NCBI GenBank assembly: GCA_947179195.1
Contig: CAMXAS010000004.1
Span: forward strand, 1-28,711
DNA length: 28,711 bases
Origin: an uncultured Bacteroidales bacterium
GTDB lineage: Bacteria > Bacteroidota > Bacteroidia > Bacteroidales > P3
Direction: 5' to 3'
Position 1 is the stretch's first letter. Each line of letters opens with the position of its first letter. Made by a program: the position numbers and the translations under genes. This document shows, in pieces, positions 1-7,687 of the stretch. The notes beneath the pieces are model-generated. The model made no database searches. It saw only the letters and a program-made list of their open reading frames with translations, and was not told where the DNA came from.

Positions 1-855
1 CTGTCATATAACCCCGGTTTCGCCGGCCTGTCCAACGGGCTGTGCGCGTCCGCGCTGTATCGGCAGCAGTGGGGCAATATCTACGACGGCAGCGGCGAGG
101 GCAAGACCCGGGTATCGCCCTGGGACGTGCTCGTGTTGGTGGACGCGCCCGTCAAGGTGCTGAAAGGCGCGCTGAGCATGGAAGTCCTGTCGGACAACAT
201 CGGCTACTTCAGCGATGTCACGTTCAAACTCGGTTATGCCTATCACTTGCAGACCTCGTTCGGCAAAATCGGCTTGGGCGTACAGGGCGTGATGCTGAAC
301 AAGAAAGCCAAATACAGCAATTTCAAGCCGGAAAACGCCGCCGACCCCGTGCTGTCGGGCAAAGGCGACGAAAGCGCTTTCTTCGGCGACGTTTCGGTGG
401 GCGCCTACCTGCAGGGCTCGCGCGACTATTTCGTCGGCGTATCGGTCAGCAACATCATCCCGCAGCATAACGAGGATATGGGCTACCGCGTACAGGGGCC
501 GCTCATGAGTGTGAACGGCGGCTACAATTTCGGATTCCCGTCCCTGCCCAAGGTGCAGTTCACGGCCACGGGATTCCTGCAAACCGACTTCAAGGCCGTG
601 GATTGGAGCTTGAGTGCGTTGGCCACCTTCAACCGGCTGTTTTGGACGGGACTTTCGTTCCGCATGGACGCCGTGTCGGTGTTGGCCGGCATCAACATAA
701 TGAAAATCCGTATCGGCGTGGCATACGACATCGCCACCACCAGAATGATCAAGGCCTCCGCGATGGGCGGCAGCCTCGAAGTATTCGTCAAATACTGTTT
801 CAATCTGGACGTGGACAAGGTCAATACCGAATATAAAAACGCCCGATACCTTTAA
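1..855 (+). CDS. porP: PorP/SprF family type IX secretion outer-membrane protein (5' partial)
   Basis: The reading frame is open from the first base, so the start and signal peptide lie outside the window; 284 residues are visible. Near the visible start are NPGFAG (residues 4-9) and YRQQW (20-24), hallmarks of the PorP/SprF family. The rest alternates short aromatic-rich strands with turns, as in an outer-membrane beta barrel. Family members sit in the outer membrane and work with T9SS, either as part of the core machinery (PorP) or partnered with a surface adhesin (SprF). The direct link to gldK-gldN argues for the core PorP role, matching the recalled Porphyromonas order. The stop codon is 29 bases before the preferred gldK start, so they are probably co-transcribed. 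Family assignment is firm; PorP versus a SprF paralogue is inferred from context. Confidence 0.88.
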   Translation: MSYNPGFAGLSNGLCASALYRQQWGNIYDGSGEGKTRVSPWDVLVLVDAPVKVLKGALSMEVLSDNIGYFSDVTFKLGYAYHLQTSFGKIGLGVQGVMLNKKAKYSNFKPENAADPVLSGKGDESAFFGDVSVGAYLQGSRDYFVGVSVSNIIPQHNEDMGYRVQGPLMSVNGGYNFGFPSLPKVQFTATGFLQTDFKAVDWSLSALATFNRLFWTGLSFRMDAVSVLAGINIMKIRIGVAYDIATTRMIKASAMGGSLEVFVKYCFNLDVDKVNTEYKNARYL

Positions 856-884
856 TGTGTAATTTTAAATACGTTCATATACCT

Positions 885-2261
885 ATGAAAAACCTGAAGA
901 GTTTGTTAGACGTCCGGAACATGACGCTGTTGTTGATCGGTCTGTTCCTGATGTTCGGCTGCGGCGGCGCTTCCAACGGCGAATTGGTCGGTCTGCCCGG
1001 ACGGACGAGTTTTGAACAGCCTACGCCTTTCGGTATGGTGTACATTCCCGGCGGCAGTTATATGCGCGGCACGGGCAGCAACGACCCGTCCTACCAGTTG
1101 CTCAACATGAGAAGAGTCAGTATTTCGGCTTTCTATATGGATGAGACCGAAATCACGAACAACGAATACCGTCAGTTCGTACAGTATGTGACCGACTCGA
1201 TTATGCGGCGGATGCTGGGCGAAACCTACCCCGAATTCCTGATTGAATCGGGCGATGAGGACGGTGCCGAACCGGCCATCAACTGGCGTACCAAATTCAA
1301 ACCCGGTATGGAGAACGACGAGGCCTTGGCCGACTTGTACCTGCCGGCGGAGGAACGCTTTGAGAACCGCAAGGAATTGGATGTCCGCAAATTGAATTAC
1401 ATCTACTACACCTACGATTACGAACAGGCCGCGCAGAAAAGCGCCGACTTCTCCGAGGTGACGCCGGATCCGGAAATCCACTACGGTTCTTTCGCCAGCC
1501 GTCCGCACAATATGCTGTCGCGCCAGCGTTTCGTCCGCAAGCATATCGTGAACGTTTATCCCGACACGCTCTGCTGGATTTTCGACTGGTCGTATTCGTA
1601 CAACGAACCGATGGTGGCCAACTATTTCAGCAGCCCGATGTACGACCACTACCCCGTGGTCGGCGTCAACTGGAAACAGGCCAACGCGTTCTGCGCCTGG
1701 CGGAGCAAGATGTACAACGCCGGCCTGAACGCCAAGGGCTATCCGAACGCCCAGGCCTTCCGTCTGCCCACCGAAGCCGAATGGGAATACGCGGCGCGTG
1801 GCGGTCTGAGCGAAAACCCGTATCCGTGGGGCGGTCCGTATGCCCGCAACATCAACGGCTGCCTGTTGGGTAACTTCAAGCCCGGCCGCGGTAACTACAC
1901 GCTCGACGGTTCGCTCTACCCCTGCATCGTGGGTCACTACTCGCCCAACGATTACGGCCTCTACGACATGATGGGCAACGTATCCGAATGGTGCATCGAC
2001 GCTTACGATGAATCCATCGCCAACGTACACGACTTCAACCCCGTATTCACTTACGAAGCGAGCGAAGAAGACGGTATCGGTCTGAAACGCAAAGTCATCA
2101 AGGGCGGTTCTTTCAAGGATTTCGCCGAACTGGCCAAAATCCAGTACCGCGCTTTCGAATACCAGGACTCCTGCAAGTCGTACGTCGGTTTCCGCTGCGT
2201 CCAGTCGTACTTGGGCCGCGGCAAGAACGCCGGCAACTCCTCGGGCTCGAACGTATACTAA
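885..2261 (+). CDS. gldK: T9SS ring lipoprotein GldK (PorK)
   Basis: This is the outer-membrane-anchored lipoprotein that pairs with GldN to form the periplasmic ring of the type IX secretion system. From the ATG at 885 the protein has 458 residues. A basic N-terminus and hydrophobic stretch lead to a lipobox (FGC) with the acylated cysteine at residue 26. From about residue 50 to the end runs a formylglycine-generating-enzyme/sulfatase-modifying-factor fold, recognisable by PTEAEWEYAARGG, the YGLYDMMGNVSEWC motif, and the closing KGGSF and YVGFRC segments. GldK uses this fold structurally rather than as an enzyme. An in-frame ATG at 855 overlaps the porP stop codon, but it would put ten extra residues in front of a complete lipoprotein signal, so 885 is preferred. 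The next gene, gldL, starts 56 bases downstream. Confidence 0.93.
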   Translation: MKNLKSLLDVRNMTLLLIGLFLMFGCGGASNGELVGLPGRTSFEQPTPFGMVYIPGGSYMRGTGSNDPSYQLLNMRRVSISAFYMDETEITNNEYRQFVQYVTDSIMRRMLGETYPEFLIESGDEDGAEPAINWRTKFKPGMENDEALADLYLPAEERFENRKELDVRKLNYIYYTYDYEQAAQKSADFSEVTPDPEIHYGSFASRPHNMLSRQRFVRKHIVNVYPDTLCWIFDWSYSYNEPMVANYFSSPMYDHYPVVGVNWKQANAFCAWRSKMYNAGLNAKGYPNAQAFRLPTEAEWEYAARGGLSENPYPWGGPYARNINGCLLGNFKPGRGNYTLDGSLYPCIVGHYSPNDYGLYDMMGNVSEWCIDAYDESIANVHDFNPVFTYEASEEDGIGLKRKVIKGGSFKDFAELAKIQYRAFEYQDSCKSYVGFRCVQSYLGRGKNAGNSSGSNVY

Positions 2262-2317
2262 ACCAACAAACCGAATACAAACCATTAATTTCACTTCAAA
2301 ACCTGTTAACGTAAATC

Positions 2318-3028
2318 ATGGGAATAGCAAAAATCGTCGAAAGCAAAGGGTATAAGAAATTCATGGCGTACCTCTATGGTTGGGGCGCGTCCATCGTAAT
2401 CGTCGGCGCTTTGTTCAAGATCAACCACTACCCCGGCGCCAACCTGATGCTGATCGTTGGTATGAGTATCGAAGCCATCATCTTCTTCTTCTCGGTGTTC
2501 GAACCGCCTCACAAGGAACTGGACTGGACGAAGGTTTATCCCGAATTGAAAGAAGACGCCGAACCCGTAGCGGAAAGCGCGGCGAAAAGAGGCGGTGGCG
2601 GCGCGTCCAACCCGCTCGCGGCCAAAATCGACGAAATGTTCGAACAGGCCAACATCACGCCGGAGATTTTCGACAACCTGCGTGAAGGCCTTACCAAACT
2701 GACGCAGACGACCACGGCTATCAACAACGTGACGAACGTGGTGAACGCGAACGACCAATATGCCGGCGAACTCCAAAAGATGACCGACCAATTGGTTAAA
2801 CTCAACGATTTCTATGCCAACCAGATGCAGGTATCGACCAAGCAGATGGAAGACACGCGCAAGTTGCAGGACAACATGAACCAAATCATGGAGAACCTGA
2901 ACGAATCGTTGGACGACGCGAAAAAATACAGAACGGAAATCAACGAATTATCGCAAAAAGTGGCCGCGCTCAACGATATGTACGGCAAAATGCTGGGCGC
3001 GTTGTCGATGACGGTGAACAACAAATAG
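2318..3028 (+). CDS. gldL: T9SS/gliding motor inner-membrane protein GldL (PorL)
   Basis: GldL forms the five-fold inner-membrane channel of the T9SS motor around the GldM transmembrane helices and couples ion flow to rotation. The protein has 236 residues. Two transmembrane helices lie at about residues 16-33 and 43-61, joined by the short conserved KINHYPGAN segment. Lys34 and His37, and Glu52 within GMSIEAIIFF, fall where polar intramembrane residues of characterised GldL proteins lie; Glu52 appears equivalent to the essential Glu49 of Flavobacterium johnsoniae. After ELDW the cytoplasmic tail (about 90-236) is polar and predicted helical or coiled-coil, with a low-complexity Lys/Arg/Gly linker around residues 89-97. 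The gene stops 13 bases before gldM, consistent with co-transcription. Confidence 0.95.
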   Translation: MGIAKIVESKGYKKFMAYLYGWGASIVIVGALFKINHYPGANLMLIVGMSIEAIIFFFSVFEPPHKELDWTKVYPELKEDAEPVAESAAKRGGGGASNPLAAKIDEMFEQANITPEIFDNLREGLTKLTQTTTAINNVTNVVNANDQYAGELQKMTDQLVKLNDFYANQMQVSTKQMEDTRKLQDNMNQIMENLNESLDDAKKYRTEINELSQKVAALNDMYGKMLGALSMTVNNK

Positions 3029-3041
3029 GGAACACGCGACT

Positions 3042-4589
3042 ATGAGTGGACAGAATGAGACCCCGCGTCAGAAAATGATCGGGATGATGTACTTGGTCTA
3101 CACGGCGTTGTTGGCCCTGAACGTTTCGACGGACGTACTCAAGTCGTTCCTCGTCGTCAACAGTGCGATGGAGGAGACGATTACGAGCATCAACCAGCAG
3201 GTGTCCGCCGCTTACGACATGATGGACCAGGCCTATGCGCTCAACAAGGCCAAGACCCAGGAAGCGTGGGACAAGACGCAAATCGTCAAGGAGAAAAGCG
3301 AAGACTTGCTCAACTACTTGGATAAGGTCAAGACGGAACTGATCGCCGTCTGCGAACACATCCCGGCGGAAGAGGCCGTTGGCTTGACCGCCCATGACAT
3401 CCAACGTCAGGACAACTTCGACGACCCGACGCACTATTTCATCGGGGAAAGCGAAGACGGTTCGGCCGGTGAGGCGCACGTCCTGAAAGAGAAACTGACG
3501 GCTTTCCGTAACGATATGCACGAGATTTTGGGTGAAGACTCGACGAAAGTGCCTTTGAGCGCCTTGCGTACTGACAAGGAATACGCCGTAAGTTGGGAAG
3601 TGGAACACTTCTACCACATGATTGTGGTGGCGGACTTGGCCATGCTCAACCGGTTCTATTCGGAGGTGTTGAACGGCACGTACAACGTGGTGTCGCAGCT
3701 CTACGCCGGCATCAGCGACAACGACTTCAAATTCGACCAGATTGAAGCGCGTGTCATCGCCAAATCCAATTACGTCTTTACCGGACAGCAGTTCGAAGCC
3801 GAGATTTTCGTAGCGGCCTTCGACTCCAAATCGGAACTGTCGGCCACGATCGGCGGTACGACCTACAAGGGTGAGAACGGTATCGTCAAGTACAAACGGG
3901 CCGCCACGACGCTGGGCGAACAGAAACTCAACGGTACGATTGCCGTACCGGCCGCCTATGGTATCAAGGAATATCCGTTCTCGATGTCGTATATCGTCGC
4001 CGAACCGACGGCCACGGTATCGGCCGACGCCATGAACGTATTGTATGTGGGCGTGGATAACCCGATTTCGGCCCTCGCCGCCGGCATCGCCGACGCCAAT
4101 ACGCGCGTGACGATGACGAACGGGACGCTGAAAAAGGAGAAGGCCGGCAAATACACGGCCCGCGTGACGCAACCCGGTGTACAGGCCGTCATCAGCGTCT
4201 ATGCCGTGGAGAACGGCAAGGAGCAGTTGATGGGCAGCCAAACCTACCGCGTTAAACGTGTGCCCGACCCCGTGGCCCGTATCAACGGCCAGGATGAAGG
4301 CGCGAGAAACATCGACAAGAACACGCTGGCCAACGCCGGCGGTCTGCTCGTGAGCATGAAGGACTTTGAATTCCAGCTCTCGATTAAGATCGGTTCTTTC
4401 AGCTTGCAGATTTCCAAAGGGCAGGAACTGACGAACGTCATGCGTTCGAGCAGCAACCGCTTTACGGATGATATGATTCAGAATATCAAGCGTTGCAAAC
4501 GCGGCGACAAGGTATTCATCCAGGATATTGTGGCACAGATGCCGGACGGTAACCGGTCGCTGGGCGATATGATTTTAACGATTAAGTAA
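3042..4589 (+). CDS. gldM: T9SS/gliding motor periplasm-spanning protein GldM (PorM)
   Basis: GldM is the rotor-like partner of GldL. A single N-terminal helix sits in the GldL ring and a long periplasmic part reaches the GldK/GldN ring, transmitting energy. The protein has 515 residues, the usual family length. The N-terminus has the conserved TPRQKMIGMMYLVYTALLAL segment, with the transmembrane helix at about residues 13-37. Arg9 lies just before the helix, as does the functionally important Arg9 of F. johnsoniae GldM. A helical region to about residue 225 is followed by beta-rich segments to the C-terminus, matching the helical D1 plus Ig-like D2-D4 layout. No frameshift or missing segment is seen. 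The stop is 19 bases before gldN. Confidence 0.95.
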   Translation: MSGQNETPRQKMIGMMYLVYTALLALNVSTDVLKSFLVVNSAMEETITSINQQVSAAYDMMDQAYALNKAKTQEAWDKTQIVKEKSEDLLNYLDKVKTELIAVCEHIPAEEAVGLTAHDIQRQDNFDDPTHYFIGESEDGSAGEAHVLKEKLTAFRNDMHEILGEDSTKVPLSALRTDKEYAVSWEVEHFYHMIVVADLAMLNRFYSEVLNGTYNVVSQLYAGISDNDFKFDQIEARVIAKSNYVFTGQQFEAEIFVAAFDSKSELSATIGGTTYKGENGIVKYKRAATTLGEQKLNGTIAVPAAYGIKEYPFSMSYIVAEPTATVSADAMNVLYVGVDNPISALAAGIADANTRVTMTNGTLKKEKAGKYTARVTQPGVQAVISVYAVENGKEQLMGSQTYRVKRVPDPVARINGQDEGARNIDKNTLANAGGLLVSMKDFEFQLSIKIGSFSLQISKGQELTNVMRSSSNRFTDDMIQNIKRCKRGDKVFIQDIVAQMPDGNRSLGDMILTIK

Positions 4590-4608
4590 ATAAAAATATA
4601 CACGCGAT

Positions 4609-5475
4609 ATGAAAAGGATTTCAGTGGTCGGCCTGTTGGCGGCATTCGTTCTTACGATGGCCGCGCACGATTTTGCCAAAGCCCAGGTGTTGGAAGACAC
4701 CCCGCCGCGCGACAACTTCTTTGAAAAGGAAAACACGAAGGACCGTCTTCCGCGTCCTTATGTCTATGTTCGGGAAGCCGACGTTTACATCAAGAACCGC
4801 GTATGGCGCATGATTGACTTCCGCCTCAAGATGAACCAGTACTTCTACTACCCCATCTATCCGGTTCAAGACCGTATCAGTCTGATGAGCCTGATTATCC
4901 AAGGGATGGAAGAAGGTACGGTCGTGGCGTTCGACCCGATTACGGACGACTTCACGAAACAGTTGACGTACGAGGAATTCATCCGTCAGAACACGTCCGT
5001 CACCGAGTTGGAGAAAGAAGACCTGGATAACCCCGGCACGTACTACACGACTTACGATACCTCGTCTTTCCGTGTGGAAAACGTGAAGATGATCCGTCTG
5101 AAAGAGGACTGGTTCATCGACAAACAGCGTTCCATCCGCGATATCCGCATTTTGGGTATGGCGCCCGTTATCCAACAGTTTGACGATAACACGGGCGAAT
5201 TCAAAGGTACGCAGACGCTGTTTTGGCTGTATTACGACTACCTGCGTCCGCTGTTCGCCAAGACGGAATCGTTCAACCGCCACAACAGCGCGATGCGTCC
5301 GTCCTACGACGATGTGTTTGCCTGGACCCGCTACTTCGAGAGCTACATCACGAAGATAGACAACCAGCAGGACCGCAGCATCTCGCAATACGCGCAGGGC
5401 ATCCACGTGATGCTGGAAGCCAAACGCATTGAGAATATGCTGTTTGAAATAGAACAAGACCTGTGGTCTTACTAA
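4609..5475 (+). CDS. gldN: T9SS periplasmic ring protein GldN (PorN)
   Basis: GldN binds GldK and completes the outer-membrane-associated ring of the T9SS. The protein has 288 residues. A cleavable signal peptide occupies about residues 1-26, ending in AKAQ. Family-type segments follow: RPYVYVREADVYIKNRVWRM, the YPIYPVQDRISLMSLI region, and WLYYDYLRPLF. The stretch near residues 63-85 (basic and aromatic, followed by YYPIYP) is characteristic of the GldN/PorN family. It is the last gene of the T9SS unit; an intrinsic terminator begins about 30 bases after the stop. Confidence 0.93.
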   Translation: MKRISVVGLLAAFVLTMAAHDFAKAQVLEDTPPRDNFFEKENTKDRLPRPYVYVREADVYIKNRVWRMIDFRLKMNQYFYYPIYPVQDRISLMSLIIQGMEEGTVVAFDPITDDFTKQLTYEEFIRQNTSVTELEKEDLDNPGTYYTTYDTSSFRVENVKMIRLKEDWFIDKQRSIRDIRILGMAPVIQQFDDNTGEFKGTQTLFWLYYDYLRPLFAKTESFNRHNSAMRPSYDDVFAWTRYFESYITKIDNQQDRSISQYAQGIHVMLEAKRIENMLFEIEQDLWSY

Positions 5476-5504
5476 GCCCCTTGCGGCCAAGGCCGTAAAA
5501 AAGG

Positions 5505-5536
5505 AAAAGCCGTCCGGAATCCGGACGGCTTTTTTT
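5505..5536 (+). terminator. Intrinsic terminator after the gldKLMN unit
   Basis: A perfect 10-bp stem (AGCCGTCCGG / CCGGACGGCT) with a three-base AAT loop is followed by a run of T, and preceding A bases extend the stem. A smaller GC-rich hairpin (CGGCC-AA-GGCCG, 5484-5495) lies just upstream without a T tract. This separates the secretion unit from recG. Confidence 0.9.
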
Positions 5537-5561
5537 ATGTCCGTAGCTCCTGTTTTTTTCG

Positions 5562-5570
5562 TACATTTGC
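5562..5570 (+). promoter_or_regulatory. Bacteroidota -7 promoter element directly in front of recG
   Basis: TACATTTGC matches the Bacteroidota -7 consensus TAnnTTTGY. It ends only four bases before the recG ATG, so transcription would start at or very near the start codon. The -33 element is weak; the best candidate is TTATG at 5535-5539. The box follows the gldN terminator, which favours a real promoter. Confidence 0.6.
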
Positions 5571-5573
5571 GAT

Positions 5574-7685
5574 ATGTACGATTTCCTATCCACGAACATC
5601 GAATACCTCAAAGGCGTAGGCCCCGCCCGGGCGCAGATTTTACGGCAGGAGGCGCATATCCATACGTTCGAGGATCTGCTGTACTACTTCCCTTTCCGCT
5701 ATATCAACAAGAACAACGTCGTCAAAATCGCGCAGATTCAGGACGACCAAACCTATATCACGGTCCGCGGCCGCATCGTGGGCGTAAGCGAGAAGGGCGG
5801 CGGCCGTCAGAAACGCCTGGTGGCGAACCTGCACGACGATACCGGCCATATCGAACTCATTTGGTTCTCCGGCATCAAATGGGTCAAGGATAAAATCAAG
5901 GTGGGGCAATGGGTGTCGGCTTTCGGCAAGCCCAATTTCTATCAGCACCAGTTTTCGCTGGCGCATCCCGACCTCGAAATCCTGCCGCCGGATGCCGGCT
6001 TCAACCCGCCGGCCGAACGCGCCGCCAGCCTGGAACCGGTGTATTCGACCACCGAAACGATGAAGAAAAAGGGCGTCACGGTCAAGAGCCTGGCGCAGAT
6101 AACGCGTCAGCTGTTCGTATCGGGCGCGGGTTCCATTCCGGAGGTGTTGCCGCAGTCGGTTTTGACCAAATACGGGCTGTTGCCGCGCGAACTGGCCTTG
6201 CGGGAGATGCACTTCCCCACTTCGTCCGAACAATGGCAAAAAGCGAAAATCCGCTGCAAATTCGAGGAGTTGTTCCTGCTGCAAATCAACATTCTGCAAA
6301 ACAAACTCGCCAAGAAGCAACAGCCCGGCTTCGTATTTTCGGACGTGGGCGAAAATTTCCTGCATTTCTTCAACCATAACCTGCCGTTTGAACTGACGGG
6401 CGCGCAGAAGCGCGTTATCCGCGAGATACGGCAGGACACGAAAACCGGCTTGCAGATGAACCGCCTGCTGCAAGGCGACGTGGGCAGCGGCAAAACGATG
6501 GTCGCGCTCATGGTCATGCTGCTGGCCATCGACAACGGTTTTCAAACCTGCCTGATGGCGCCGACCGAAATCCTGGCACGCCAGCACCACCAAAGTTTTC
6601 TGAAAAACCTGAAAGGGATGCCCGTGCGGACGGCCCTGCTCTGCGGCGCCACGCCGAAAGCCGAACGCAAGCCGCTACTGATGGCCTTGGCACAGGGCGA
6701 CATCCAAATCCTTATCGGCACGCACGCACTGTTGGAAGAAGAGGTCGTTTTCAAAAACCTCGGGCTGGCGGTTATAGACGAACAGCACCGTTTCGGCGTG
6801 GCGCAACGCGCCAAACTGTGGGCCAAGAACGCCAAGCCGCCGCACGTATTGGTCATGACGGCCACGCCAATCCCGCGCACGTTGGGCATGACGCTCTACG
6901 GCGATTTGGATACGTCCGTTATCGACGAACTGCCGCCCAACCGCAAGCCGATACAGACGCTCCATTTTACCGACAGCGCGCGGCTGCGCGTGTTCGCGTT
7001 CATGCGCGAGGAAATCAAGAAGGGCCGTCAGATTTACGTCGTCTATCCGCTGATTAATGAATCCGAGAACTTGGATTTGAAAGACCTGATGGACGGCTTC
7101 GAGGCCATTTCGCGCGCGTTCCCGCTGCCCGACTACGGCGTGAGCATCGTGCACGGGCAGATGAAACCCGACGTGAAGGCTTACGAGATGCAACGCTTTA
7201 TCAAGGGCGAAACGCAAATCATGGTATCGACGACCGTGATAGAGGTGGGCGTGGATGTGCCCAACGCCAGCGTCATGGTGATTGAGAACAGCGAACGTTT
7301 CGGCCTGGCGCAGCTGCACCAGCTCCGCGGGCGCGTGGGACGCGGAGCGGAACAGTCGTACTGTCTGCTTATGACGGGGGACAAGCTGAGCGCCGACGCC
7401 AAGAAACGCATCGATACGATGGTCGCCACACAGGATGGCTTCAAGATTGCCGAAGCCGACCTGCAGCTGCGCGGCCCCGGCGATTTGCAGGGCACGCAAC
7501 AGAGCGGCGTGTTGGAACTGCGCGTGGCCGACCTGGTGGAAGACGCGCCCATCGTGCAGGCGGCCCGACAGGCCGCGATGGATATTTTGGCGGACGACCC
7601 GACGCTGGCAACGGAAAAAAACTTACCTTTGGCATTGGAAGTGAACCACCGGAAACGGGAGAACTTTTGGGCCCGAATCAGTTGA
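5574..7685 (+). CDS. recG: ATP-dependent DNA helicase RecG
   Basis: RecG regresses stalled replication forks and processes branched DNA such as Holliday junctions and R-loops in the cytoplasm. The 703-residue length is normal. Conserved segments in order are the N-terminal EYLKGVGPARA; an OB-fold wedge at about residues 55-160; Walker A GDVGSGKT at about 301-308; the DEAD-box variant DEQH at about 400; TATPIPRTLGM at about 430; the second RecA lobe with VEVGVDVPNASVMVIE and QLRGRVGRG; and the translocation segment ending in LRGPGDLQGTQQSG. The ATG is fixed by the conserved N-terminus and an in-frame stop at 5544-5546. The mRNA may be leaderless because a -7 box ends four bases upstream. uvrA starts two bases after the stop, forming a repair unit. 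Confidence 0.96.
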   Translation: MYDFLSTNIEYLKGVGPARAQILRQEAHIHTFEDLLYYFPFRYINKNNVVKIAQIQDDQTYITVRGRIVGVSEKGGGRQKRLVANLHDDTGHIELIWFSGIKWVKDKIKVGQWVSAFGKPNFYQHQFSLAHPDLEILPPDAGFNPPAERAASLEPVYSTTETMKKKGVTVKSLAQITRQLFVSGAGSIPEVLPQSVLTKYGLLPRELALREMHFPTSSEQWQKAKIRCKFEELFLLQINILQNKLAKKQQPGFVFSDVGENFLHFFNHNLPFELTGAQKRVIREIRQDTKTGLQMNRLLQGDVGSGKTMVALMVMLLAIDNGFQTCLMAPTEILARQHHQSFLKNLKGMPVRTALLCGATPKAERKPLLMALAQGDIQILIGTHALLEEEVVFKNLGLAVIDEQHRFGVAQRAKLWAKNAKPPHVLVMTATPIPRTLGMTLYGDLDTSVIDELPPNRKPIQTLHFTDSARLRVFAFMREEIKKGRQIYVVYPLINESENLDLKDLMDGFEAISRAFPLPDYGVSIVHGQMKPDVKAYEMQRFIKGETQIMVSTTVIEVGVDVPNASVMVIENSERFGLAQLHQLRGRVGRGAEQSYCLLMTGDKLSADAKKRIDTMVATQDGFKIAEADLQLRGPGDLQGTQQSGVLELRVADLVEDAPIVQAARQAAMDILADDPTLATEKNLPLALEVNHRKRENFWARIS

Positions 7686-7687
7686 TT

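Noticed and set aside
906..2294. Minus-strand open frame of about 460 codons opposite gldK
   Set aside because: Shadow of gldK; composition biased to Val, Arg and His, no signal or domain, no promoter.
2970..4241. Minus-strand open frame of about 420 codons opposite gldM
   Set aside because: Antisense shadow with no family features; gldM on the other strand is unmistakable.
5484..5495. GC-rich mini-hairpin after gldN as a separate terminator
   Set aside because: It has no T run after it; the real terminator is the longer stem at 5505-5536.
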